64,000 nt of DNA from Gammaproteobacteria bacterium (lineage in GTDB: Bacteria; Pseudomonadota; Gammaproteobacteria; Steroidobacterales; GCA-2729495), in contig JAUHYQ010000002.1 of assembly GCA_030426355.1 (NCBI GenBank), forward strand, positions 554,329 through 618,328, written 5' to 3'. The notes beneath the pieces were generated by a model. It ran no database searches and was not told where the DNA came from. It worked only from the letters and a program-made list of their open reading frames with translations. Of this stretch, positions 44,377-53,388 are shown one piece after another (the stretch's first letter is position 1; every line of letters starts with the position of its first letter). The position numbers and the translations under genes are program-made.

Positions 44377-45201
44377 ATGATTCGCCGTACCGTTTTTTTT
44401 GTATCTGACCAGACCGGTGTTACCGCGGAAACGTTGGGGCATAGCCTGCTAACTCAATTTGACGGCTACGAATTCGACCTCGTGACTCTGCCATTTCTGG
44501 ATACCCTTGACAAGGTTGACAGGGCTCTTAGGCAGATAGAAGCGCGGGCTGAAGAGCAAAAGGTAGCTCCTGTCATATTCAGTACGCTTGTGCAGGTTGA
44601 TCTGCGTCAGCGGTTCGCGCCAAAGCAAGGCTTGCTTATCGATTTTTTCGACACCTATCTGCCCATGCTCGAAGCCGAGCTGGCGACCAAATCCACTCAC
44701 AAAGCAGGGCAGGCACACGGGTTGGTTGACTCGATGCGCTATGACCAGCGTATGGATGCCATGAACTATGCGCTCAACAATGACGACGGGTCGCGAGTTA
44801 ATGATTACTCGCGCGCCGATATTATATTGACCGGCGTATCAAGGTCGGGAAAAACGCCTACGTGTTTGTACCTTGCTTTGAGTTACGGTGTTTACGCGGC
44901 AAATTATCCGCTCTCCGAGTCGGAGCTGGAATCCGGACAATTGCCGGTTGCGTTGCAAGAGCACAAGAACAAGCTGTACGGCCTGACCATCGAGGCCGGA
45001 CGACTGCAGCAGATTCGTCGGGAGCGCAGAGCCACCGGCAGTTACGCCACCATGCCGCAGGTGAGTTTTGAGATTCGGGCAGCCGAGGCCATGTTTCGGC
45101 GCTATAAAATCCCGTTTATCGACACGACGCGCTCGTCCATCGAGGAGTTGGCCAGCACTTTGCTGTTGAACACCGGCATAGAGCGGCGTATCCGCCCGTG
45201 A
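44377..45201 (+). CDS. ppsR: PEP synthase regulatory kinase/pyrophosphorylase
   Basis: A DUF299 bifunctional protein of 274 residues that inactivates PEP synthase by ADP-dependent phosphorylation and reactivates it by Pi-dependent dephosphorylation. It starts MIRRTVFFVSDQTGVTAETLG and carries the P-loop GVSRSGKTPTCLYLA at about 153-167. The C-terminus has IDTTRSSIEELAS. ATG 44377 is preferred over the in-frame GTG at 44365 because it lies just after GGAG and matches homologues. It is divergent from its target gene, 70 bp apart. Confidence 0.95.
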   Translation: MIRRTVFFVSDQTGVTAETLGHSLLTQFDGYEFDLVTLPFLDTLDKVDRALRQIEARAEEQKVAPVIFSTLVQVDLRQRFAPKQGLLIDFFDTYLPMLEAELATKSTHKAGQAHGLVDSMRYDQRMDAMNYALNNDDGSRVNDYSRADIILTGVSRSGKTPTCLYLALSYGVYAANYPLSESELESGQLPVALQEHKNKLYGLTIEAGRLQQIRRERRATGSYATMPQVSFEIRAAEAMFRRYKIPFIDTTRSSIEELASTLLLNTGIERRIRP

Positions 45202-45225
45202 GCTAGCCGTGAGGCCCGTCTTCAC

Positions 45226-46923
45226 CTAGATGACCGCCGTTGCCTCCCGCAAACCGGTCAGCTCTTCAATGCGCGCAATCTGTTCTGCGGCTTCACCCAA
45301 TTGCGCCAGGGCGCTGCTGTTTTCCATCGCGATGTTTTGCCGGTCTGTTGTCAGGCGGTCAAGATAGATGCGCAATGTGGCGCCGCTGGTGCCGGTCCCC
45401 GACAGTCTGAAAACCGCGCGCCCGTCTGCGCCAAAAAACACGCGTACACCCTGATTTTCAGAGACGCTGTCGTCGACCGGATCCACGTAAGAAAATACAT
45501 CTGCGGATTCGACTTGCAGCCCGTTGAACGATCTGCCGGCGAGTGTCGTGACTGACCCGCTCAACTCATCCATAAGTTGCCGCGCATTGTCGGAATTGGC
45601 GATGAAATAGTCGCGTCGTTGAAAAAAAGTGCGGCCGAAGCGCGCCCAGTGTTCGGCAACGATCTGATCCACAGGTTTACCGAGCGCAGCCATCATGTTT
45701 AGCCAGAACAAGACAGCCCACAGGCCGTCCTTTTCGCCGGTATGCGATGAGCTGGTGCCAAAACTTTCCTCACCGCACAGCGTTATTCGCCCCGCATCCA
45801 GCAAATTACTGAAAAATCGCCACCCGGTAGGCGTTTCGTAGCAGGGTATATTCAGGCGGGCCGCTACGCGATCAACGGCGCGGCTGGTGGGCATGGATCG
45901 CGCCACCCCGACAATGCCTGCGGCGTAGCCCGGAGCTGTGGTCGCATGCTCGACCATGATGGCCAGACTGTCACCCGGAGATACCACCATGCGCTTGCCC
46001 AGTATCATGTTGCGGTCGCCGTCGCCGTCCGATGCCGCGATCAGATCAGGCGCCTCGTCGCTAAAGGCCAGCTTCACCAAATGCGCAGCATCAACCGGAT
46101 TCGGGTCAGGGTGCAGGCCGCCAAAATCCTCCAGCGGTTCGCAGTGCGCAATACTGGTCTCCGGAGCGCCCAGCAATTCGCAGAATATGCGCCTTGCATA
46201 GGGGCCTGTTGCTGCATTCAGTGCGTCAAAGTGCAATCTTGTTCCGGCTGCGAGCATGGCAGCGATCGCTTCGAAGTCGAATAGCGATTTCATCAATTCG
46301 GCGTAATCGTCCACCGAATCAATAACCTCGATCCGCATCTTTCCAACCCGGTAAATACCAGCCGTATCGATATCAATATCCGGCAGCTCGGCAAGGCGGT
46401 AGCGGTTGATGTTCAGGCTGCACTGGTATACGGCTTCTGTAAGTTGCTCGGGCGCCTGACCACCAGTTGCGGTATTAAATTTGATGCCAAAATCACCGTC
46501 AGGGCCTCCCGGATTATGGCTTGCCGTCAGCAATATGCCCGCCGCTGCCTTGCGCAGGCGAATGAGGTGCGATGCCGCTGGCGTCGACAACAGCCCGTGT
46601 TGGCCCACAATCAGATGCCCGACCCCGTTTGCTGCCGCCATGCTGATTATTCTGGTGATGGCATGACGATTGTAATAACGTCCGTCACCGCCCACCACCA
46701 CCCGACTTCCCGAAGGGAGGTGCAGAGTATCGAAAATGGATTGCACAAAGCACTCAAGGTAATGCGGCTGCTGAAAATGGCGAACCTTCTTGCGCAGTCC
46801 GGCTGTGCCCGGGCGCTGGTCGTCAAAGGCGCTGCAGTTGACTTCTATGGATGTAAAGTCAGCGGCCAAAAGTTCCCCGGGCAAGATATCCCCGGATTCG
46901 ATATCCCTAGTCTCAAGCGTCAC
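45226..46923 (-). CDS. pgm: Alpha-D-glucose phosphate-specific phosphoglucomutase
   Basis: Interconverts glucose-1-P and glucose-6-P. The 565-residue protein is of the long eukaryote-like PGM1 type: FDDQRPGTAGLRKKVRHF at the N-terminus, phosphoserine loop LLTASHNPGG (about 138), metal loop DGDGDRNMI (about 305), sugar loop GEESFGTSSSHTGEKDGLWA and phosphate loop RLSGTGTSGATLRIY. It belongs with the nearby PEP synthase in sugar-phosphate synthesis. It is divergent from the DUF1249 gene. Confidence 0.94.
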   Translation of the reverse strand: MTLETRDIESGDILPGELLAADFTSIEVNCSAFDDQRPGTAGLRKKVRHFQQPHYLECFVQSIFDTLHLPSGSRVVVGGDGRYYNRHAITRIISMAAANGVGHLIVGQHGLLSTPAASHLIRLRKAAAGILLTASHNPGGPDGDFGIKFNTATGGQAPEQLTEAVYQCSLNINRYRLAELPDIDIDTAGIYRVGKMRIEVIDSVDDYAELMKSLFDFEAIAAMLAAGTRLHFDALNAATGPYARRIFCELLGAPETSIAHCEPLEDFGGLHPDPNPVDAAHLVKLAFSDEAPDLIAASDGDGDRNMILGKRMVVSPGDSLAIMVEHATTAPGYAAGIVGVARSMPTSRAVDRVAARLNIPCYETPTGWRFFSNLLDAGRITLCGEESFGTSSSHTGEKDGLWAVLFWLNMMAALGKPVDQIVAEHWARFGRTFFQRRDYFIANSDNARQLMDELSGSVTTLAGRSFNGLQVESADVFSYVDPVDDSVSENQGVRVFFGADGRAVFRLSGTGTSGATLRIYLDRLTTDRQNIAMENSSALAQLGEAAEQIARIEELTGLREATAVI

Positions 46924-46987
46924 TGTGTAGATCCCTTTTTGTGAACCGGTCAGCGGTTAGATGTGATCTCTATGCTATATTGCCAGC

Positions 46988-47449
46988 ATGTTGGTAGATA
47001 GTTACATATTGCCAGAGTGTATCGCCAGACCTGGGAGTTTCGGCGGTCTGATGGCCCTGTATGAAGCCAACTACATCAAGTTGAATCAATTGGCAGCGGG
47101 CTTGCATCACTGTGCCGACAATCAGGTGTCATACGTTCGCGATGATTATGAACTTTATCTGCGAATTGAAAAGCGCAGTAAATATACCTGCGATCTGCGG
47201 TTGACCTATCAATTCGATGAGCCTGAGGGGTTGATTGCAGATCCCGATTTGGTAGCGCGCGTATACTTCGATGCCCGTATGGCGGAAGTGAAAGGGTGGA
47301 TAGATTCCCACCGTCACGAGTTATTGCGCTCGCTTAGCAGACAATACGGACATGAGCTGGGCCACTGCTGGTCACGCAATATCATGCTCAGTAAATGGTT
47401 GGATTACCTCATTGATCGCGGCCACGCCTTTTCCTCGCGACCCGTCTAA
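46988..47449 (+). CDS. DUF1249 family protein (YqiB-like)
   Basis: A 153-residue soluble protein that fits the DUF1249 family (E. coli YqiB): LMALYEANYIKL near the start, DLRLTYQFDE and DPDLVARVYFDARMAEV in the middle, and a conserved WSRNIMLSKWLDYLI end. The function is unknown; in E. coli it neighbours nudF and cpdA, which are not here. TATATT at about 46976 could be its -10. Confidence 0.88.
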   Translation: MLVDSYILPECIARPGSFGGLMALYEANYIKLNQLAAGLHHCADNQVSYVRDDYELYLRIEKRSKYTCDLRLTYQFDEPEGLIADPDLVARVYFDARMAEVKGWIDSHRHELLRSLSRQYGHELGHCWSRNIMLSKWLDYLIDRGHAFSSRPV

Positions 47450-47568
47450 CTTCCTGATTTATACATAAAACTGTCGATTCCATCAAAGTTTGGTGTGGCT
47501 TGTCCCGTTACATTGTGGGGGCGGGCTGCCGGAATTTTGGCTGTTCGCGCGTGCCATGCGGGAACCCC

Positions 47569-48609
47569 ATGTCGACTATTGCGTCACAACTTTTTAACCG
47601 TGCGTCGTCCGACGGCAAGGAACAGGAGCAGCTACTGAAGCTGTTCTGGAACCGTGCGGAACTAAAAAAGGAATTTGATAAGCTGCGCGATGAGGCGCTC
47701 GACCTCAACGAACAGATTGCGCGACAGCAGGCGCTGACTCTGCGTGTACAGCAACGTATAGATCAGCTCGAGGCCCATCTCGCCAACCCGGATACGGCTG
47801 ACCGTGCGCTAGCCTACTATCAATTGCGTGCCATCTGGTCGGGTTGTCACCAGCGCATTTCTTCTCTGGCAGCGGATTTTGAGCGCGCATGCCGCGATCG
47901 TGAATACCGTGAGCAGGTGGCTGCCTTTCGCAGTGCCCTGAGCGCATCACTGCGGTCGGTGCATAGTGAGATCGCTCGTGTGGGCATGCAGGGTGACGAA
48001 CTCGCCGCACAGATAAAAATTCTGCGTGAACGCCGCAATCGAAAGTACGGCGTGTGGAACTTTTTTACACGTCGCAGGTTGACTGTGGAAATCAACGCAA
48101 AGCGTCTGGAAAGAAAACTGGTCGGGTCGCGTCTTCGGGAACTCAATGACGAGCTGGAAAGTCGCTCAGCAGTGGAGCTGCCGGCGTTTGCCGGCTTAAG
48201 CGTCGATGCGCGGCGACTAATTAACGTTCGCATAATCGCCTATGCGCAAGAGTTGTGTGTGCACTTCGCAACTGACGATCTCGCAAACCTTGCCCGTGAG
48301 GCTGCGGCCCGGGCATTAACTGATGTCAGGTACGGCAGTCGGCGTGATTGCCGCGCTTTGGGCCGGGCGGCGGAAGACGTGCAGCGAGCGCTGGAGGCCG
48401 ACAGTGGCTGTTTAAAACGGGTGCAGCTGCGGGCGCGCTATTTACTTCGCGGTTGTCGCTATCGCAATGAAACCGATACGGTGCCGACAGCGGAGTCAGT
48501 AGGGGGCATCGTCAGACTCGATGACCAGGGCCGCAAGGTAGGCGAGGTCAGCAGCGTTAACGTTCTGGTGGACGAGTACTGGGAAATTTTCTCGGTGTTG
48601 CTGGACTGA
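47569..48609 (+). CDS. Unrecognised coiled-coil protein
   Basis: About 346 residues, not assigned to a family. Residues about 18-70 and 120-210 are strongly helical with heptad-like spacing (EQEQLLKLFWNRAELKKEFDK, EINAKRLERKLVGSRLRELN). A basic WNFFTRRR segment at about 165 separates the helices. The C-terminus is globular (VGGIVRLDDQGRKVGEVSSV). There is no signal peptide and no strong membrane helix. Seven cysteines are scattered. I start at ATG 47569 because the earlier in-frame start at 47500 adds a Cys-rich stretch unlike the rest. It could be a structural or DNA-handling protein. Confidence 0.75.
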   Translation: MSTIASQLFNRASSDGKEQEQLLKLFWNRAELKKEFDKLRDEALDLNEQIARQQALTLRVQQRIDQLEAHLANPDTADRALAYYQLRAIWSGCHQRISSLAADFERACRDREYREQVAAFRSALSASLRSVHSEIARVGMQGDELAAQIKILRERRNRKYGVWNFFTRRRLTVEINAKRLERKLVGSRLRELNDELESRSAVELPAFAGLSVDARRLINVRIIAYAQELCVHFATDDLANLAREAAARALTDVRYGSRRDCRALGRAAEDVQRALEADSGCLKRVQLRARYLLRGCRYRNETDTVPTAESVGGIVRLDDQGRKVGEVSSVNVLVDEYWEIFSVLLD

Positions 48610-48624
48610 CTGTCGTCCGTTCCG

Positions 48625-50787
48625 CTATCGCACCACGTCGGATAACACTGCGCTGTTGCTGGCCGACTGGGCAGCCAGATCCGTCAGAATTTCGGCCGCC
48701 TGATTAAGCAATACGTCAGGCTGATCTTCCTCGTTAGCGCCTTCCAGGGATTCCAGCGGTTCCAGGCCGCGGGCGGCCCGGCGAACGTTTTCCCGCTCTA
48801 GACGGCCATTTCTTCGTTCCTGTTGTTCTTGCTCACGCACCTGAAGATTCAGAGATACCGCTTTTTGCTTCCGCAAAACCTCGGCAACCTCTATATTTTC
48901 CAGCAGCGCCTGAAAATCAGGATCGCCGGCGGCACGGGCAATTTGCTCACGATTTAATTCGCCAAGGATTTCGTCAAAACGGCTTTGAGGTCTGAAACGA
49001 GTTGCGTTTATCTGATCCCATGGCAGCGCCCGTGGTTTCGTGTTTTCGCCTATCTCGCTGCTGTCTACCAGTGAAGGCAGTTCAATATCGGGGATCACGC
49101 CGCGATTTTGTGTGCTGCCGCCCGTAACGCGGTAGTACTTGCCGATCGTCAATGTCAGCTGGCCGAGGCCGTCCACATCGAGTCGCGGTAAATATTGATC
49201 AAGCAAATACAGGTGCTGCACGGTGCCCTTGCCGAAGGTTTGTTGTCCGATTACCAGGCCGCGATTGTAATCCTGAATGGCGGCGGCAAATATTTCTGAG
49301 GCGGATGCGCTGAAGCGATCTACCAGAACAACCAGTGGGCCATCGTAAACCTGAGACGGGATCGGATCCTCGTGGATTTCTATCTTTCCGGTTTGATAGC
49401 GCAGCTGCACTATGGGGCCGTTCTTTATGAACAGGCCGCTCAGCGCGGTGGCTTCCGAAAGGTGGCCGCCGCCGTTGCCCCGCAAATCCAGCACGAGCCC
49501 GTCGATATCGTCTTCAACCAATTCTTTGACGATGCGTTCTACGTCTCGCGTCGTGCTTACGTAGTCCGCTTCGCCACGGCTGCGGGCATCAAAATCCTGA
49601 TAAAAACTGGGGACCGATACCACGCCAACGCGGTAGGCATCGCCGTCACGGCCTATCTCCATGACTTTGCCGTTAGCCGCCTGTTCTTCAAGCTTGATCT
49701 TATTTCGCACCAAAGCCAGCGTGTATTCACTTTCACCGGGCAATGTGCCGCCCGGTCGGATCTGCAGTTGCACCACCGTGTTCGCAGGGCCGCGAATCAG
49801 CTGCACCACGTCATCGAGCGACCAGCCTACGACATCGACCGGCTCGCCGTCCTCACCCTGCGCGACGGACACTATTTGGTCGGTGGCTTTGAGGCGCCCG
49901 TCAATCGCTGCGGGGCCGCCCGGAATAATATTCAGAACCGTGACAATTTCATCATCCAGTTGCAGTGATGCGCCTATACCCTGGTAAGACAGGCTCATCT
50001 GAATGCGATATTCCTCCGATTGCCGGGGGGACATGTAGCTGGAGTGGGGGTCAAGGGTGTGCGTGACGGTATTCATGAAGCCTTCAAATACATCGTCGGC
50101 ATCGAGCTCGTTAAATCGCTTTAGCAATCGCGTATATCGTTTGGTCAGCGTTTCAACATGTTGTGCATAGTCTTTTTCCGGGTCGGCCAGTTTCAGGCTC
50201 AGGATATCGTTCTTAACCCGCTTGCGCCAAAGCTCCTGCAACTCCGCCTCATCAGCGGGCCACGGCGAGTCGGAGCGATCAAACACATAGCTTTCATCAA
50301 GGCTAAAATCGGGTTCTTCATTCAGTTGAGCAAGTGCGCCTGCAAGATTATTGCGCGCATGTTCGCGATAGCGGCGAAATATCTCGAAAACGGGTTGTAT
50401 GTCGCCAGAGCGCAGCGAGTTGTCCAAGGTATAGCGGTAGCGACGCAACTCATCGATATCGCTTTGCAGGAAAAAGCTGCGGTTGACGTCCAGCGCTTCC
50501 AGATAATTGTCCAGCAGCGTTTCTGAAAAGTCGTTGTCAATCCGCACACGTGCATAGTGGGCCCGCTCGGAGAGTTTTGTGACCAGTCGGGCGACTTGAT
50601 AGTGACGTTCGCTTGATACCAGCTCCTCATCGACGGATGGTGTGGCAGCATCGACGGATGGTGTGGCAGCGACTTCCTGAGCGTAAGGCTGCGCAGCCGC
50701 AAGCAACAAGACTGCAAGTGCCAGGAACTTCTGTGGCAACAGGCCCCAAAGCGTGGACAGGCGATAGTATGATTCGGTTTGTTTCAT
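48625..50787 (-). CDS. prc: Tail-specific C-terminal processing protease Prc (Tsp)
   Basis: A periplasmic S41 protease of 720 residues that degrades and processes proteins with nonpolar C-termini, including penicillin-binding protein 3 and envelope hydrolases in E. coli. Signal peptide to about residue 36; PDZ domain about 240-330 (GIGASLQLDDEIVTVLNIIPGG); S41 core with VDRFSASASEIFA (catalytic Ser about 495) and TFGKGTVQ (catalytic Lys about 520). A helical C-terminal domain follows. An ATG at 50829 would add 14 polar residues before the signal peptide. A 7-residue repeat follows the signal peptide. Confidence 0.95.
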   Translation of the reverse strand: MKQTESYYRLSTLWGLLPQKFLALAVLLLAAAQPYAQEVAATPSVDAATPSVDEELVSSERHYQVARLVTKLSERAHYARVRIDNDFSETLLDNYLEALDVNRSFFLQSDIDELRRYRYTLDNSLRSGDIQPVFEIFRRYREHARNNLAGALAQLNEEPDFSLDESYVFDRSDSPWPADEAELQELWRKRVKNDILSLKLADPEKDYAQHVETLTKRYTRLLKRFNELDADDVFEGFMNTVTHTLDPHSSYMSPRQSEEYRIQMSLSYQGIGASLQLDDEIVTVLNIIPGGPAAIDGRLKATDQIVSVAQGEDGEPVDVVGWSLDDVVQLIRGPANTVVQLQIRPGGTLPGESEYTLALVRNKIKLEEQAANGKVMEIGRDGDAYRVGVVSVPSFYQDFDARSRGEADYVSTTRDVERIVKELVEDDIDGLVLDLRGNGGGHLSEATALSGLFIKNGPIVQLRYQTGKIEIHEDPIPSQVYDGPLVVLVDRFSASASEIFAAAIQDYNRGLVIGQQTFGKGTVQHLYLLDQYLPRLDVDGLGQLTLTIGKYYRVTGGSTQNRGVIPDIELPSLVDSSEIGENTKPRALPWDQINATRFRPQSRFDEILGELNREQIARAAGDPDFQALLENIEVAEVLRKQKAVSLNLQVREQEQQERRNGRLERENVRRAARGLEPLESLEGANEEDQPDVLLNQAAEILTDLAAQSASNSAVLSDVVR
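50628..50669 (-). repeat. 21-bp tandem duplication in prc
   Basis: Two identical 21-bp units (50628-50648 and 50649-50669) encode ATPSVDA twice in the region just after the Prc signal peptide. The frame is kept. Size and style match the tandem duplication in the DUF2232 gene. Confidence 0.9.
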
Positions 50788-50840
50788 GAGTTGTGCTTCG
50801 GTCTTACCATTGTTTCGCGCGTTCCGCATAATATCAGGCC

Positions 50841-51152
50841 ATGTTAACTAAAACAGACGACCTTAATTTCAATCCATTCACCGTGTTGCTCGGTATCATT
50901 CTGGGCACGGTTTTTTCGATTACGTTCTGCACTTGCATTGTAGCGTTCGTGTTCTGGTACCTGGGTGACGAGGCACCCCGCCTCGCCGCTGAGGTAGAAA
51001 GTCTCGTCGAGATTATTCAGATATTTCTGGTTTTGACGGCATTCTCGGCCGTGAGTTTCATCGCAACGCTGAAGTCCTTGAAATGGCGATACTTTCCTCT
51101 CACCGCATTGTGGCTCGGATTATTACTTACCGGCTACTATTATTGGCCCTGA
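50841..51152 (+). CDS. Small membrane protein, unknown function
   Basis: 103 residues with three hydrophobic helices (about 14-42, 56-78 and 85-102) and no recognised family. It is divergent from prc across about 50 bp and overlaps the next convergent gene tail to tail by 13 nt. Its cytoplasmic start (MLTKTDDLNFNPF) is polar. It may be a genuine small gene because the frame is full of membrane codons, but I see no diagnostic motif. Confidence 0.6.
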   Translation: MLTKTDDLNFNPFTVLLGIILGTVFSITFCTCIVAFVFWYLGDEAPRLAAEVESLVEIIQIFLVLTAFSAVSFIATLKSLKWRYFPLTALWLGLLLTGYYYWP

Positions 51153-51454
51153 GTTGACGCGGCGGCCCCGTGCAGGCGTTGTTTGGAGCTGATGGTGCGG
51201 TAGGCCATGATCGCCAGCTGCCATACCAGCAGTAGCAGCAGGGGCGAGAACAGCAATATCAAGGCGCTTGGGTGCCCGGTTAGCGCATCCGCGTATATGC
51301 CGGCGATCAGGCCGAGTACGCCCGACTTACCCTCGTAGGGGCCGGCCAACAGCAGTCCGCCAAGGAATACGCCCACGGGCACCATGACTACGGAAAACAC
51401 CGCTACCGCCAGCCATATTTGCTGTCGGTTCAGACCTCTCTTGTTTCTTCTCAT
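51140..51454 (-). CDS. Small membrane protein, unknown function
   Basis: 104 residues; a basic start (MRRNKRGLNRQQIW), then a hydrophobic helix at about 13-37 and a second at about 62-84 ending in a polar tail. No family recognised. It follows the FHA gene start region on the opposite side and lies 15 nt before the FHA stop's far side, so it is probably downstream of the FHA gene in one transcript. Its end overlaps the convergent gene at 50841-51152 by 13 nt. Confidence 0.6.
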   Translation of the reverse strand: MRRNKRGLNRQQIWLAVAVFSVVMVPVGVFLGGLLLAGPYEGKSGVLGLIAGIYADALTGHPSALILLFSPLLLLLVWQLAIMAYRTISSKQRLHGAAASTQGQ

Positions 51455-51469
51455 GCCGGGTATATTAAT

Positions 51470-52234
51470 TTACGCCGCGCCGCCGTCAAAGCCGCCTTCC
51501 ATGATATCGATGTATTGCAGCTGTACCCGGCCGATCTTTATGAAATCCCCGCTACGGAGCTGCTTGCGGCTTATTTTCTGCGCATTGACGCTGACCCCGT
51601 TCCGGCTGTCGAGATCCTCAATCGCTGCTCCGTCCTGATCGCTAACAATTCTGGCGTGAAAGCGGCTGACAAATCGTGAACGTATCTGGATGTCATTATC
51701 GGGCTCACGCCCGATGGTGGTGATGCTCTTGCTCAGGGCAATCTTCAGGTTGCCATAGTCCTGAATGGTCACAATCATGCGCTGTGCGAAAGGGTCATCC
51801 TTGAGCGAGTCATTCGTTATAACACTGGCAGTCTGCGTGCCCGAGGTTGCAGAGGCGTTGTCGATCAGGCGATCGTCGTCGTTGCTCAGCACGCGCAATT
51901 GTTCTTCGAGCTGACGAATCCGCTGTTCCTGCGCATCCAGTGCCTGCAACAGCAATTGCTTTTCGGCGCTATCGCTGTCATCTGCTGAAGGCTTGTGGTT
52001 CGACCCTGCCTGAGGGTCGTTGCTTGTTTTTATTTTTTGCATGCAGGTTTCTAACTTTTTCAGTGCCCGGTCCAGATTATATAGTTCAGCAGCCATTCCA
52101 CCGTCTGCTTGACGGTCTTCATCAAGCGCGCGCCGCAGTCCGGATACTGAATCCAGGGCGTGCCGCAGGGTAGAGTCAATATACGCTAGTCGGTGGTGCA
52201 ATCCGCGTACCGGGTTCTGTGCGGTTTCAGTCAT
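51470..52234 (-). CDS. FHA-domain protein with N-terminal coiled coil
   Basis: About 254 residues. The N-terminal half is helical with a coiled coil (DALDAQEQRIRQLEEQLRVL at about 120-140). The C-terminal 90 residues form a canonical phosphothreonine-reading FHA: IGREPDNDIQIRSRFVSRFH and IEDLDSRNGVSVN, keeping Gly-Arg, Ser-x-x-His and Asn. It has no kinase gene beside it, so its partner may be the CHASE2 kinase at 7017-9509. An in-frame ATG at 52351 exists, but the ATG at 52234 fits the family boundary better. Confidence 0.82.
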   Translation of the reverse strand: MTETAQNPVRGLHHRLAYIDSTLRHALDSVSGLRRALDEDRQADGGMAAELYNLDRALKKLETCMQKIKTSNDPQAGSNHKPSADDSDSAEKQLLLQALDAQEQRIRQLEEQLRVLSNDDDRLIDNASATSGTQTASVITNDSLKDDPFAQRMIVTIQDYGNLKIALSKSITTIGREPDNDIQIRSRFVSRFHARIVSDQDGAAIEDLDSRNGVSVNAQKISRKQLRSGDFIKIGRVQLQYIDIMEGGFDGGAA

Positions 52235-52346
52235 TAGTATACGGCCCGTTGTTGTTATTATTTTGGCCGCCCGCAGCAGACTTTTGTGAGGGCGTGTTTT
52301 AGCCCGTACAGGGTATATCTGGCGTGGTTTTCGCTGCGTGATGTCA

Positions 52347-52366
52347 GTCACATTTCGCTATGTGAC
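52347..52366. promoter_or_regulatory. GTCACAT-N6-ATGTGAC inverted repeat upstream of the FHA gene
   Basis: A perfect 7-bp dyad around a 6-nt spacer, in the 154-bp gap between the FieF-like and FHA genes. It is the reverse arrangement of a CRP site (TGTGA-N6-TCACA), so not CRP. It may be an operator for the FHA gene or the end of the fieF transcript; no T-run follows on the minus strand. Confidence 0.35.
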
Positions 52367-52388
52367 ATAACCCGGATTTAACTAAATG

Positions 52389-53288
52389 TCATTCGTTAAA
52401 TGTGTCGCGGGGTTCTTCGAAGCCAATCGGATCGGCGTGCACGATGATGTCGGAGTTTGGAAACTCTGCGCGCACGGCGTCTTCCACTTCATCCAGTATC
52501 AGGTGTGTTTCCAGTAGCGTGGTCTCGGGATCAAGTTCCAGGTGAAACTGAATAAAATAATGGTTGCCACCAAAGCGGGTACGCAGATCGTGAAAACCCC
52601 GCACTTTTTCATGAGAAATTGCGATGGCATATATTTTCTCGCGCTGTTCGGCCGGAAGTTCGCGATCCAGCAATACCCCAAGCGCTTCAGCGGCAATCCC
52701 ATAAGTCGTCCAGAGGATATACAACGCGATGATTATGCCTACCGCAGGGTCGATGATTACGAAGCCCGTCCATGCCGCAATGGGTATGGCTACTGCCACA
52801 CCGATATTGATAATTACGTCGGTGCGGTAATGCGCTGCGTCTGCGCTGATCGCCATTGAGCTGGTCTGCCTGATGACATATCGCTGAAATGAAACCAGCG
52901 CCAGCGTGAAAAGGATAGACAAACCCATGACGCCCATGCCCAGCTCCGGCGCCCGCACGGTTTGTGGCTCCAGCAGATGATTTACGGCTTCGAAGAACAC
53001 GTAGCCTGCCGATCCCGCGATTATCAACCCTTGTGCGAGTGCGGCAAGCCCTTCGGCCTTGCCATGGCCGAAACGGTGTTCCGCGTCGGCGGGCCGCAGA
53101 GCCAGCCTGACTGCGATCACAGTGATGGCGGACGCCATTACGTCGAGAAAAGAGTCGACCAGGGAACTCAGCAACGCGACACTGCCGGTAGCCACCCATG
53201 CATATATTTTTACAACGACCAACGTGAGGGCTACCGTTAGCGAGGCATAGCTGGCGAGACGTTGCAGACGAGCGTTGTTGTTAGACAT
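52389..53288 (-). CDS. fieF: Cation diffusion facilitator, FieF-type
   Basis: A 299-residue divalent-cation/proton antiporter with six membrane helices and a C-terminal cytoplasmic metal-binding domain. Metal residues: DSFLD in helix 2 (D45, D49 in E. coli FieF), HYRTD in helix 5, and HRFGHGKAEG in the loop. Homologues export Fe(II) and Zn(II). ATG 53288 begins MSNNNARLQRLASYASLTVA; longer in-frame starts are rejected because they add residues over the divergent promoter area. No regulator is adjacent. Confidence 0.9.
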   Translation of the reverse strand: MSNNNARLQRLASYASLTVALTLVVVKIYAWVATGSVALLSSLVDSFLDVMASAITVIAVRLALRPADAEHRFGHGKAEGLAALAQGLIIAGSAGYVFFEAVNHLLEPQTVRAPELGMGVMGLSILFTLALVSFQRYVIRQTSSMAISADAAHYRTDVIINIGVAVAIPIAAWTGFVIIDPAVGIIIALYILWTTYGIAAEALGVLLDRELPAEQREKIYAIAISHEKVRGFHDLRTRFGGNHYFIQFHLELDPETTLLETHLILDEVEDAVRAEFPNSDIIVHADPIGFEEPRDTFNE

Positions 53289-53388
53289 AGCGGATTGGTG
53301 GACGGGTGAGCGGGTATTGTGGCACTTTAGCGGCCGCTTTGTTGTGCAATAGCTGCGCAATTCTCGCATGGCATGGCCGGAGATGGGT

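Noticed and set aside
52347..52366. A CRP site.
   Set aside because: The half-sites are in the opposite order (TCACA then TGTGA), so it does not match TGTGA-N6-TCACA.
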